From: DAMCAP01 sp032059445 | GTDB taxonomy: Bacteria; Bacillota; Clostridia; Oscillospirales; Ruminococcaceae | Assembly (NCBI GenBank): GCA_032059445.1 | Contig: DAMCAP010000009.1 | Location: forward strand, 26,022-90,021 | Reading direction: 5' to 3' | DNA: 64,000 nt | In this document: in pieces, positions 43,910 through 52,487 of the stretch | Numbering within the stretch: position 1 is the first letter of the stretch | Layout: each line of letters opens with the position of its first letter | Made by a program: the position numbers and the translations under genes | The notes under the pieces: generated by a model | Told to the model about the DNA's origin: nothing | The model's database searches: none | What the model saw: only the letters and a program-made list of their open reading frames with translations

Positions 43910-44860
43910 ATAATAGAACAGATCGTAAGCGTGGAGAGAATGGAGCAGGCACTCGCTTTGTTTGGGAATTATGATGCCAACATCAAGCTGATTGAGCAGC
44001 AATATGATGTGACGATCATCAGCCGTGATACAGAAATCAAGGTGGCAGGAGATGCTGAGAAGGTATATAGTGCCACTAAGGTGATCGAGGGGCTGCTGAT
44101 GCTGATCAACAAAGGCGAAACCATAACCGATCAAAACGTTCACTATATTATATCGATGATCAACACAGGCATGGGTGAGCAGATCAGCTCTTTGGCAGAT
44201 GATGTAATCTGCATCACGGCAAAGGGTCGCCCTCTCAAGCCAAAGACGCTTGGTCAGAAGAAATATATTGATTCCATTAAGAAAAATACCATCGTGTTTG
44301 GCGTAGGCCCTGCCGGTACCGGCAAAACCTATCTGGCTGTAGCGATGGCAGTGCGTGCCTTTCGGGCGCATGAGGTCAACAGGATTATCCTGACGCGACC
44401 TGCGGTTGAAGCAGGAGAGAAGCTGGGATTTTTGCCCGGGGATCTCCAAAGCAAGGTTGACCCCTACCTGCGGCCGATCTACGATGCGATGTTTGATATG
44501 CTGGGGGCAGAGAACCATCAGAAGTACGTAGAGCGGGGAAATATTGAGGTAGCTCCCCTTGCATATATGCGAGGCAGGACCTTAGATGATTCCTTTATTA
44601 TATTGGATGAAGCCCAAAATACCACCCCCGAGCAGATGAAGATGCTGCTGACTCGCTTGGGCGTTAACTCTAAGCTGGTGGTTACGGGGGATATTACCCA
44701 GATCGACCTACCTGACCGCCGCTCAGGCTTGGTAGAGGCGATTAAAGTGCTGAAGAACATCGACGATATTAAGATCGTGTATTTCAATGAAAAAGACGTG
44801 GTAAGGCATAGGTTGATACAGGATATCATCAAGGCCTATGACAATTATTATAAGAAGTAG
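43910..44860 (+). CDS. phoH: PhoH-like ATPase, possible AUA start
   Basis: A 316-residue (or shorter) PhoH-family ATPase, whose role in RNA metabolism is inferred for the family. It has an N-terminal region ALALFGNYDANIKLIEQQYD, Walker A GPAGTGKTYLAVAMA near 130, RIILTRPAVEAGEKLGFLPG and Walker B FIILDEAQN near 225. The start is unusual: the only good ribosome site, GAAGGGTGG, precedes ATA codons at 43910 and 43913 (6 and 9 bases); the first usual codon is a GTG at 43931 with no ribosome site, which would cut the family's conserved N-terminal strand IEQIVSVERMEQ. ybeY follows after 53 bp. Confidence 0.92.
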   Translation: MIEQIVSVERMEQALALFGNYDANIKLIEQQYDVTIISRDTEIKVAGDAEKVYSATKVIEGLLMLINKGETITDQNVHYIISMINTGMGEQISSLADDVICITAKGRPLKPKTLGQKKYIDSIKKNTIVFGVGPAGTGKTYLAVAMAVRAFRAHEVNRIILTRPAVEAGEKLGFLPGDLQSKVDPYLRPIYDAMFDMLGAENHQKYVERGNIEVAPLAYMRGRTLDDSFIILDEAQNTTPEQMKMLLTRLGVNSKLVVTGDITQIDLPDRRSGLVEAIKVLKNIDDIKIVYFNEKDVVRHRLIQDIIKAYDNYYKK

Positions 44861-44913
44861 CTTTTTCGCTATGCCGAGAGAGCGTTAGATATTAGCAATT
44901 TAGGAGTGTTTTT

Positions 44914-45423
44914 GTGCCAAAGATCAAAGTAGATATATCAAATCGTCAAAAGCAAAGAAAAATCCCTACAGGAGTGCGACTTTTAATTAAGAAATGCTGT
45001 AATGCCGTGCTTCTTCATCAAGACTTCGAAGAGCCTACCGAAGTGAGCGTAAGCTTCACCGATAACGTAGGCATACAGGAGCTTAATGCCTCCTATCGCA
45101 ATAAAGATATTGCCACCGATGTGCTGTCCTTCCCCTTAGGGCAGGATGGTGTATATGACCGTAACCCTCAGACCGGTAATCTGATGCTTGGAGATATCGT
45201 GATCTCTGTAGAAAAAGCCTTCGAGCAGGCGGAGACCTATGGTCATTCTTTCGAGCGTGAAATGGGCTTCTTGACCGTCCACTCAATGCTGCACCTGCTA
45301 GGCTACGATCACGAGAATGGTGGGATTGAGGCTACGAACATGCGTGAAATCGAAGAGCAGGTACTGCGCGGCTTAGGGCTTGCTCGTGAGACCTCATTTT
45401 TTGGCGATGGTCAACAGTTTTAG
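44914..45423 (+). CDS. ybeY: Endoribonuclease YbeY (16S rRNA maturation)
   Basis: Zinc-dependent RNase for 16S rRNA 3'-end maturation and ribosome quality control. The 169 residues include NKDIATDVLSFPL and the metal motif HSMLHLLGYDHE, with three His. The start is GTG at 44914, 7 bases after TAGGAG. In the conserved phoH-ybeY-dgkA-era order. It overlaps dgkA by 17 bp. Confidence 0.95.
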   Translation: MPKIKVDISNRQKQRKIPTGVRLLIKKCCNAVLLHQDFEEPTEVSVSFTDNVGIQELNASYRNKDIATDVLSFPLGQDGVYDRNPQTGNLMLGDIVISVEKAFEQAETYGHSFEREMGFLTVHSMLHLLGYDHENGGIEATNMREIEEQVLRGLGLARETSFFGDGQQF

Positions 45424-45886
45424 GCGCTTTGTGCGTTCCTTTGGATATGCCGGCAGTGGCTTTTTTCAAGCAGTTTGTTTGGGCAGGAATCTGCGCTTTA
45501 TCCTCTGTGCGGGGGTAACTGCAATCATCTGGGGCCTTATTTGCCAGCTTAACGCTGCCAAGTGGGCTTTGCTGGTGCTTACGGTAGGCACGGTTGTTTC
45601 GGCAGAGCTGCTCAATACCGCCATTGAGGCAGCAGTTGATCTTGTTACCCTAGAGTGGCATCCATTGGCAAAGCGAGCAAAGGATGTGGCCGCAGCTGCT
45701 GTGCTGGTGATCTGTATTACCAGCTTGGGTGCAGGCCTTGCGATATTTGGTGATCAGCAGAGCAGAGAGCTAATCCTACACCATATGCAGCGCTATTGGT
45801 ATGCTTGGCTATCGGGGTTTGCGATCATGGCGGCATTTACCTTTAAAGAGTCGGGTGCAGATAAGATCAAGCACCACCATCAGTAG
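45407..45886 (+). CDS. dgkA: Diacylglycerol/undecaprenol kinase family protein
   Basis: A small membrane kinase; Gram-positive members phosphorylate undecaprenol. The 159 residues start MVNSFRRFVRSFGYAGSGF and contain the catalytic ELLNTAIEAAVDLV near 65 and KRAKDVAAAAVLV, plus three to four membrane segments. The extra C-terminal segment (about 115-150) extends beyond the usual 120-130 residues. The ATG at 45407 inside ybeY lacks a strong ribosome site, so translation is probably coupled. Confidence 0.9.
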   Translation: MVNSFRRFVRSFGYAGSGFFQAVCLGRNLRFILCAGVTAIIWGLICQLNAAKWALLVLTVGTVVSAELLNTAIEAAVDLVTLEWHPLAKRAKDVAAAAVLVICITSLGAGLAIFGDQQSRELILHHMQRYWYAWLSGFAIMAAFTFKESGADKIKHHHQ

Positions 45887-45920
45887 ATTATGACACCGCA
45901 AAGGCGGAGATAGGACGAAT

Positions 45921-46814
45921 ATGGAAACAAAAAGTGTATTTACTGCCATAATTGGCAGACCAAATGTGGGGAAATCCTCATTGCTCAACCGCCTTGTGGG
46001 GGAAAAAGTAGCGATTGTATCGGACAAGCCCCAGACTACCCGCAATAGAATCACTGGTGTACTTACCAAGGGTGTCACTCAGTTTGTATTTATCGATACA
46101 CCAGGGTTGCACAAGGCAAAAAGTAAGCTGGGTAAATATATGGTTAAGCAGATCAGCGAGAGCGTAGCCGACGTAGATGTGGCTGTACTGGTCACAGAAT
46201 GTATGGGGCCGATCACGACCGCAGAGAAGATGCTGGTAGAGAATCTAGCCACATCCGAAATGCCTGCTATCCTAGTGCTCAACAAAACTGACCTGTTAGT
46301 AGAGAAGGATGAAATGCTCCCTAAAATCGCGGAGTATGCTTCGCTGCATGAGTTTGATGCAATCCTCCCCATAAGCACGCTGGATGGAGAGGGTATTGAT
46401 CGCCTCATGGGGCTGCTCGAAGGCTATGGCAGCGAGAGCCCTCACTTCTTCCCTGAAGATGCCATGACCGATCAGCCTGAGCGCGCTGTAGTAGCAGAAA
46501 TCGTACGGGAAAAAATCCTTCGCAACATGCGCGATGAGATACCCCACGGCACTGCTGTAGTGGTTGAGAAGATGCGGGAGCGTGAGGATGCTCCGATCAT
46601 CGACATCGACGTAAACATCTACTGCGAGAAAGATAGCCATAAGGGGATGCTGATCGGCAAGCAGGGCGCTATGCTTAAAAAGATCGCTACCGAAGCAAGA
46701 CAAGAGTGTGAGTCCTTTTTGGATATCAAGATTAACATGCAATGCTGGGTCAAGGTTAAGGAAGACTGGCGTGACAATGATAGTCTGCTTAAAAATTTCG
46801 GCTATTCAAAATAG
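45921..46814 (+). CDS. era: GTPase Era
   Basis: Era is a GTPase that binds 16S rRNA during 30S assembly. The 297 residues show G1 GRPNVGKSSLLNRLVG, the switch region DKPQTTRNRITGV, G3 DTPGLHKAKSKLG, G4 NKTD, and a C-terminal KH domain with GMLIGKQGAMLKKI. The ATG at 45921 follows GGCGGAGATAGGACGAAT. After dgkA by 34 bp. Confidence 0.97.
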   Translation: METKSVFTAIIGRPNVGKSSLLNRLVGEKVAIVSDKPQTTRNRITGVLTKGVTQFVFIDTPGLHKAKSKLGKYMVKQISESVADVDVAVLVTECMGPITTAEKMLVENLATSEMPAILVLNKTDLLVEKDEMLPKIAEYASLHEFDAILPISTLDGEGIDRLMGLLEGYGSESPHFFPEDAMTDQPERAVVAEIVREKILRNMRDEIPHGTAVVVEKMREREDAPIIDIDVNIYCEKDSHKGMLIGKQGAMLKKIATEARQECESFLDIKINMQCWVKVKEDWRDNDSLLKNFGYSK

Positions 46815-46985
46815 TCAGCTTGCCCATATTGTACCAGGGTATAGCATGGTTTGTCTGTAAAATACCAACAATTTTCCACTCATAATCCTCTCGCTGATGC
46901 AGATAATCATTATAGGGATGTTTCTTGATTATTTGTTGTGCATGAATCGCCCCTTAGGGGCGTGTTGCGCAGAACGGAGAATTGT

Positions 46986-47153
46986 ATGGAAAATCGAAAT
47001 GCCTGGGATCAATTCTGCCAAAGTGGCAAAATCATTGACTATCTTGCTTATGTAAAGGCGTGCAACCAGCTGACTGCGCAAGCAGAAAATGAGGTGACAT
47101 CAAATGCAGGTATCGGTACTGGCGGCAGTGATCAGGGATTATTCCCTCGATGA
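46986..47153 (+). CDS. YqzL-like small protein between era and recO
   Basis: A 55-codon gene with ATG at 46986 after CGGAG. It reads MENRNAWDQFCQSGKIIDYL near the start, with the Trp-x-x-Phe-x-x-[ST]-Gly-x-Ile-x-x-Tyr-Leu pattern of the short YqzL family, which lies between era and recO in Bacillus too. The last 50 bp overlap recO in another frame, so the tail may be poorly constrained. Function unknown. A CGCCCC-TTA-GGGGCG hairpin just upstream (about 46950-46964) may be part of its leader. Confidence 0.65.
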   Translation: MENRNAWDQFCQSGKIIDYLAYVKACNQLTAQAENEVTSNAGIGTGGSDQGLFPR

Positions 47154-47844
47154 CGATCGTATCTTGCTGCTGCTGACCAAGGAGCATGGTCTGATCACCG
47201 CATATGCCAAGGGAGCTAAAAAGCCAAGCGGAAAAATGGCTGCGGCTACAGAGCTTTTTAGCTACAGCAGGTTTACACTTTTTCATTACAAGGATCGCTA
47301 TTCCATTAACAACGCAGAGCTGGAAAAATCATTTTTGCGGCTGCGAAAGGATATACTGGGGCTTGCATTAGCCTCATACATATGTGAAATTACAGCGGAG
47401 CTTGCCCCTAAGGAGCAACCCGCTGAAGAGTTTTTTCGTCTCTTTCTAAATACTCTGCATTTTATCAATGAGGGGAATCAAGATTTTAATCTGTTAAAGG
47501 CAATATACGAGCTTCGGATCATGACACTCTCAGGCTTTATGCCTGATTTGGTTGGATGTAGAGGCTGCGCTTGCTTTGCCCATGAGGAAATTTACTTCCT
47601 CCCTGCTTTGGGTGAATTGGTTTGTGCCGATTGCTTAGATAAGCAGGATGGAGAGCGTTTTTTGCTGCCTGAGGGGGTACTGGCTGCGATGCGACATATC
47701 GTATACAGCGAGTTTGTCAAGCTCTTTGCTTTTCGCTTTAGTGAGGAAGGGGCAAGATACCTTAGCGCAATCAGCGAGAGTTATTTGCAGTACCATCTGG
47801 AGAAACGCCTAAAATGCCTTGATTTCTATAAATCTCTTTGTTAG
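47104..47844 (+). CDS. recO: DNA repair protein RecO
   Basis: RecO anneals DNA and helps RecR load RecA on SSB-coated strands. The 246 residues have the N-terminal OB fold (SVLAAVIRDYSLDDDRILL, ITAYAKGAKKPSGK) and a zinc site: CRGCACF near 153 and CADCL near 177. The ATG at 47104 follows GAGGTGACATCAA. It overlaps the small YqzL-like gene. Confidence 0.93.
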   Translation: MQVSVLAAVIRDYSLDDDRILLLLTKEHGLITAYAKGAKKPSGKMAAATELFSYSRFTLFHYKDRYSINNAELEKSFLRLRKDILGLALASYICEITAELAPKEQPAEEFFRLFLNTLHFINEGNQDFNLLKAIYELRIMTLSGFMPDLVGCRGCACFAHEEIYFLPALGELVCADCLDKQDGERFLLPEGVLAAMRHIVYSEFVKLFAFRFSEEGARYLSAISESYLQYHLEKRLKCLDFYKSLC

Positions 47845-47884
47845 TTGCAGTTTACACCGAGTCATTACCCAAAGGAGGGAGATT

Positions 47885-50284
47885 ATGACGAATATGCTAA
47901 AGCATCACCGTGTGTTGGAGCTAGATAAGGTGCTCGACATGCTGGAGAGATATACGGTCAGTGAGGATGCTGCCAAGTTGGTAAAGGAGATTGTGCCTGC
48001 AAGCAGCTATGGAGCAGCAGTGCGATTGACAAGCTACACCGCTGACGCCAATATGCTCTCCAACCGCTTTGGATACCCCAATTTGCTCAAAATTAAGAAC
48101 TGCCATCACTCCCTGAAGCGAGCCAATATGGGCAGCTCCCTTTCTTTAAGAGAGCTGCTGGATATCTTACAAGTGCTCAGGACGATCCGAAACCTAAGCA
48201 CCTGGCACAGTCAGACAGAGGAGTTTAATACCTCTCTTGATCCGTTGTTTGAGTCGCTGTTTGTGCAAAAATCGCTGGAAGATCGGCTTTCGCAGTCGAT
48301 TGTCAGTGAGGAGGATCTGGATGATAATGCCAGTGCCGCCCTCTCAGATATCCGCCGAAAGATCCGCACAACGGGGATGAAGATCCGCAGTCAGCTCGAC
48401 AGCATGATCAAATCACCAAGTATACAAAAATACCTGCAAGACCCCATCGTTACCATCCGCGATGGTCGATTTGTGGTGCCTGTAAAGGCCGAATATCGCT
48501 CTGAGGTAAAGGGATTGGTACACGACACCTCTTCTAGTGGAGCTACCTTCTTCATCGAGCCTATGAGCGTAGTGGAGGCCAATAACGAGATCAAGGTGCT
48601 AGAGAGTAAGGAGCAGCAGGAGATTGAGCGGATTATTGCGGAGCTTTCTGCCCTAGTAGGCGATAGCTGTGAGGCAATTGCTGCCAGTTATGATGCTGCG
48701 GTAGAGCTTGATCTGTATTTTGCCAAAAGCAAGCTTGGCGACCGCATGCGTGCAAGCATCCCAGTCTTTAACGATGAGGGTAAGACGATCCTAAAAAAAG
48801 CACGTCATCCATTGATTGATGCCGCGAAGGTGGTGCCAATCGATGTTGCGGTAGGGGATAGCTACGACACACTGGTCATTACCGGCCCCAACACCGGCGG
48901 TAAGACAGTTGCTATCAAGACTTTGGGCCTCATCGTGCTGATGGCGATGTGTGGCATGATGATCCCTGCTTCTGACGGTAGCGTAGTTGCAGTTTATGAC
49001 AATGTACTCTCTGACATCGGAGACGAGCAGAGCATCGAGCAGAGTCTATCGACCTTTTCTTCCCACATGGTCAATATTATTTCGATTATCGATAAAGCTT
49101 CTTTGGGTTCGTTGGTGCTACTTGATGAGCTAGGCGCTGGTACTGACCCTGTAGAAGGTGCTGCTTTGGCGGTTTCGATTATAGAGAAACTGCGCGCAAA
49201 GGGAGCTAAGATCGCTGCGACGACCCACTACCCTGAAATCAAGATGTTTGCGCTGGATACCCCCGGCGTAGAGAATGCCAGCTGTGAGTTTGATTTGGAG
49301 TCCCTACGCCCAACCTATAGGCTGCTGACTGGAGTGCCCGGTCGCTCCAATGCCTTCTTGATCAGTGAAAAGCTGGGCTTACCTAAGGAGATCATCGAGA
49401 GAGCTAAGGAGCATATCTCTCAGGACAATACCCGATTTGAGGATATTGTTACCGAGCTTGAGCAGGCGCGTCAGAGCCTCGAGCAGGAGAAACGGGCTGC
49501 CAGCATAGCACGGCAGGAAACCGAAGAGATCAAGGCACAGGCTCTTAAGCAGAAGAAGGCACTAGAAGCTTCGATGGAAAAAGAGCTGGAAAAAGCTCGT
49601 GAACAAGCGCGGGATATGATCGACGAGATCCGTATCCGCTCTCAGATCCTATTTGAAGAGCTTGATGCCATTAAGAAAGAGAAGGATAAAGAGAATTTTG
49701 CCGAGCTGCTTAGCGGCACAAGGCAAGAATATCACACCTCCCTTAATGAAATGGAGGAGCTCTCTGCTCCGGGGATCAAAAGAAGCCACGAGCACTATGT
49801 GTTGCCTCGCCCATTACAGGGGGGCGATATCGTATTTGTGCGCTCGATGAATAAAGAAGCCATTGTAACTAAGACCCCTGATCCAAACGCCTCTAAGGTG
49901 CATATCCAAGCGGGGATTATTAAGGCTGCGGTTAATATCGCTGATCTGATGCTGGTTGATAAGACCAAGCCGACCGCTAACAATTCCACAACTGCCAAGC
50001 GAGTCAGCTTTAAGGGAGTTACCTCCAAGACCCAGCGCAATGCCAAGACAGAGCTGGATATCCGAGGCTATGACAGCGAGCAGGCAATCATGGAGCTGGA
50101 TGCCTTTATCGATAATGCGGTAATGAGCGGCTTAAACATGATTCGTATCATTCATGGTAAGGGTACGGGAGTACTGCGAGCTGCTGTGGCACAGAGGCTC
50201 AAAAATCATCGCCATGTGGCTTCTTTTCGCCTAGGATTATATGGCGAGGGTGAAAGTGGCGTTACTATTGCCGAGTTAAAATAA
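47885..50284 (+). CDS. mutS2: MutS2, ribosome-rescue/anti-recombination ATPase
   Basis: MutS2 is a MutS-like ATPase with a C-terminal Smr nuclease domain; in Bacillus it splits collided ribosomes and it also restrains recombination elsewhere. The 799 residues include the core and clamp regions (DPIVTIRDGRFVVPVKAEYR, SSSGATFFIEPMSVVEANNE), the P-loop GPNTGGKTVAIKTLGL near 335, LLDELGAGTDPVEGAAL, a coiled coil near 520-600 and the Smr domain ELDIRGYDSEQAIMELD ... IIHGKGTGVLR at the end. The ATG at 47885 follows AAAGGAGGGAGATT. Confidence 0.95.
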   Translation: MTNMLKHHRVLELDKVLDMLERYTVSEDAAKLVKEIVPASSYGAAVRLTSYTADANMLSNRFGYPNLLKIKNCHHSLKRANMGSSLSLRELLDILQVLRTIRNLSTWHSQTEEFNTSLDPLFESLFVQKSLEDRLSQSIVSEEDLDDNASAALSDIRRKIRTTGMKIRSQLDSMIKSPSIQKYLQDPIVTIRDGRFVVPVKAEYRSEVKGLVHDTSSSGATFFIEPMSVVEANNEIKVLESKEQQEIERIIAELSALVGDSCEAIAASYDAAVELDLYFAKSKLGDRMRASIPVFNDEGKTILKKARHPLIDAAKVVPIDVAVGDSYDTLVITGPNTGGKTVAIKTLGLIVLMAMCGMMIPASDGSVVAVYDNVLSDIGDEQSIEQSLSTFSSHMVNIISIIDKASLGSLVLLDELGAGTDPVEGAALAVSIIEKLRAKGAKIAATTHYPEIKMFALDTPGVENASCEFDLESLRPTYRLLTGVPGRSNAFLISEKLGLPKEIIERAKEHISQDNTRFEDIVTELEQARQSLEQEKRAASIARQETEEIKAQALKQKKALEASMEKELEKAREQARDMIDEIRIRSQILFEELDAIKKEKDKENFAELLSGTRQEYHTSLNEMEELSAPGIKRSHEHYVLPRPLQGGDIVFVRSMNKEAIVTKTPDPNASKVHIQAGIIKAAVNIADLMLVDKTKPTANNSTTAKRVSFKGVTSKTQRNAKTELDIRGYDSEQAIMELDAFIDNAVMSGLNMIRIIHGKGTGVLRAAVAQRLKNHRHVASFRLGLYGEGESGVTIAELK

Positions 50285-50302
50285 ATTGTTGGAGCGGTAA
50301 GA

Positions 50303-50920
50303 ATGATCTATAATGACGGGCGATCGGGCTTTTTGACCACGATCATTGGTCCTATGTTTTCGGAAAAAAGCGGAGAGTTAATAAAGCGTTGCTTGCTTTC
50401 CGAGAAATATCAAGGCAAAAAAGTAGTGGTCTACAAGCCTTCGTTGGATGATCGTTACTCCAAAGAAGAAGTGGTCAGCAGGATCGGGCTTCGTATCAAT
50501 GCCCGCCTGCTAGATCGTGACCTCTCAACCCATGATCTAGAGCAGGAGATATTTGCGGTCTGCGCTGATGCTGATATTGTTGCCTTTGATGAGGCGCAGT
50601 TTTTTAGCAAGGAGATCGTAGAGATTGTGGAGCGGCTGGTGTGCAGCGATAAGCAGGTGATTGTGGCGGGGCTTAATCTTGATTATCTGGGGAGACCCTT
50701 TGGCTCCATCAACAGCATCTTGTTGTTTTCTGATGAAATCGTGGTAAAGTCCGCCTTTTGTCGCTGCTGTGGTAGACCTGCTATGTATACCCAGCGCCTG
50801 GTAGACGGTAAGCCATTTACTTTAAAGGATATCCATGCCGAGATTGGCTTGGTGGGCGACACCGAATCCTATGAGCCCAGATGCAGGCTTTGCTTTGTAA
50901 AAGAGGGCTTTACCCAGTAG
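50303..50920 (+). CDS. tdk: Thymidine kinase (type II) with altered P-loop
   Basis: Salvage enzyme converting thymidine to dTMP. The 205 residues have the lid and substrate regions, Walker B DIVAFDEAQFF near 94, VIVAGLNLDYLGRPFGS, and four zinc cysteines (CRCCG and CRLC near the C-terminus). The P-loop is abnormal: the usual MFSGKTEEL reads MFSEKSGEL here, with E21 in place of the P-loop glycine and G24 where a Glu normally follows. K22 and S23 are kept. The codons are plain (TCG GAA AAA AGC GGA GAG). The kinase may be altered, inactive or a lineage variant. Start ATG 50303 after GGAGCGGTAAG. Confidence 0.9.
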   Translation: MIYNDGRSGFLTTIIGPMFSEKSGELIKRCLLSEKYQGKKVVVYKPSLDDRYSKEEVVSRIGLRINARLLDRDLSTHDLEQEIFAVCADADIVAFDEAQFFSKEIVEIVERLVCSDKQVIVAGLNLDYLGRPFGSINSILLFSDEIVVKSAFCRCCGRPAMYTQRLVDGKPFTLKDIHAEIGLVGDTESYEPRCRLCFVKEGFTQ

Positions 50921-50935
50921 TAAAAAATACATAAT

Positions 50936-50969
50936 AAAAAGAGAGCGTCGCTTAGCGATGCTCTCTTTT
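50936..50969. terminator. Bidirectional terminator between tdk and the DUF3810 gene
   Basis: AAAAGAGAGCGTCGC pairs with GCGATGCTCTCTTTT around TTA, with A and T runs on either side, serving both converging transcripts. Confidence 0.9.
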
Positions 50970-50983
50970 GTTGTTTGCATGGT

Positions 50984-52105
50984 TTAATCTATCTTGTGCC
51001 TGCTTCGATAATCCGCAAGCATCAAGTCAAGGACTCTGCCGTAGCTTTTGGCTCCATCACTTTGCTTGTTGAGCTTTAGGTAAGCATCGTTGACGTTGTC
51101 AGATACTTCAGCAATTGGTGTGTCAAACTGCTTCCAGTATGCGTTGATGGCCCTCAGATCCTTTGCTAGCTGGGGATCGTATTGCTCGTAGAGCTTTGCA
51201 AACTCTTCGTAGCTTTCCTTATAGAGTGCGTTCATCGCATAGGTGATGCCCATAATTGAGGCACTGTAGCGAAACTCAGGCAGATCGGAGTCACGACAGG
51301 TGATGTAGGCAAGGAAGTTTGCTTCATCCTCCCGCATAAAGCCGGCAGTGTGGGCGAGCTCATGGCACATCGTGGTGGGGATATCGAAGCTTAGCATATG
51401 TTGATTGAAATTGGCCTCGATGGTATAGGGGAAGTAAAAGCCTGTCAGCTTCAGCATTGACATGATATAGGATGAACCCACAGGCTTAGGGGTAGAGCGG
51501 ACATTAGGTATAAATGAGTACTTGGCAGAAAGCTGATTAAACTCCGCTTGGGCAGCTTTGGTAGGTAGGGGGTCAAGTTGCATTTGCCCTTTGGCATCTC
51601 GCTGGACGAGGTTAATATTTTGGTTAGCCTCCTGCACCAGCTCTTGGCATAGGGCGATCAGCTCTTCTACACTGGTATCTCTTACTTTAAGCTGTGTTTG
51701 CTGATCCAAAGTAAGCCGATGATAGTTGGGCGCAGTGGTGATTGTAAAGATCAAAAATACCATAGATGCAGTAAATAGACCCTTAAGCAGTAACTTGTAC
51801 AAAGCATCTAGTCGATCACCCCGATGTACAATACATAGTCGCAGTGCATATAAGATAAAACCAACTACAACCAGACCCACTGCATATAGAAGCAACTCGG
51901 CCAGCGAAAAAGGCACCATAGAGCTGATCGAAGATAGTGTAGACGCAATAAAAGGGAAGATCTGTTGCGAGTAGATTCTTTCAGTAGCTTCTGGGGAGAG
52001 TTTTGCTACAAAAATAATGCACAGCCCCAGCAACAGAGGGGAGAGGGCAATAAGCAAAGGCTTGAAAGCGGATAAAACCGATCGAGAAGATTTGACTTTT
52101 ATCAT
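50984..52105 (-). CDS. DUF3810-family membrane metalloprotease-like protein
   Basis: A 373-residue protein with three N-terminal membrane segments (about 17-35, 65-87, 105-125) and a large extracytoplasmic domain. The zinc motif is HELAH at 248-252 (MCHELAHTAGF) with a third ligand likely in EDEANFLAY near 261, the gluzincin pattern. Family members are called DUF3810; no substrate is known. It starts one base after the smr stop, so the genes are co-translated, and it is the last of a three-gene minus operon. Confidence 0.85.
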   Translation of the reverse strand: MIKVKSSRSVLSAFKPLLIALSPLLLGLCIIFVAKLSPEATERIYSQQIFPFIASTLSSISSMVPFSLAELLLYAVGLVVVGFILYALRLCIVHRGDRLDALYKLLLKGLFTASMVFLIFTITTAPNYHRLTLDQQTQLKVRDTSVEELIALCQELVQEANQNINLVQRDAKGQMQLDPLPTKAAQAEFNQLSAKYSFIPNVRSTPKPVGSSYIMSMLKLTGFYFPYTIEANFNQHMLSFDIPTTMCHELAHTAGFMREDEANFLAYITCRDSDLPEFRYSASIMGITYAMNALYKESYEEFAKLYEQYDPQLAKDLRAINAYWKQFDTPIAEVSDNVNDAYLKLNKQSDGAKSYGRVLDLMLADYRSRHKID

Positions 52106-52106
52106 A

Positions 52107-52448
52107 CTAGATCACCACGATGGAAATGCCATCATTGCCACGGGTATAGTCACGATCTCTACCCAGTGATGGATCAAGGGCTACAATACGGCGACCGTTA
52201 GCACTAAAAGGGGTAAAATCTTCGCCTTTTACAAAATCCCGTATTGTGCCTTCACGCTTTTTTTGTAGGAGGATGCGCCCGACCTCTGCCTTAATTGCTC
52301 CGCCTTTGCCGCTGGAGCCATAGCCGTGGATAATTTTGAGGACTCTATTTCCGGTTACTTTTGCAGTTTGCAGCTCACCCAGCAGCCTCATACGGGCTGT
52401 TTCTACGGTAGGCATGCCTGCTTCGAGGTTGATGATCTTTATCGCCAT
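52107..52448 (-). CDS. Small Smr-domain protein
   Basis: A 113-residue stand-alone Smr domain. It starts MAIKIINLEAGMPTVETARM and has the loop LKIIHGYGSSGKGGAIKAEV, matching the H-G-x-G motif of Smr nucleases found at the end of MutS2. Smr domains cleave or bind nucleic acid, often mRNA on stalled ribosomes. The tail KGEDFTPFSANGRRIV is rich in basic and polar residues. Located between a membrane hydrolase-like gene and a DUF3810 gene, an unusual setting. Confidence 0.87.
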   Translation of the reverse strand: MAIKIINLEAGMPTVETARMRLLGELQTAKVTGNRVLKIIHGYGSSGKGGAIKAEVGRILLQKKREGTIRDFVKGEDFTPFSANGRRIVALDPSLGRDRDYTRGNDGISIVVI

Positions 52449-52487
52449 TGTTTGCTCCGATCCGCCGTGGTGGGTGCGGCAAAAATA

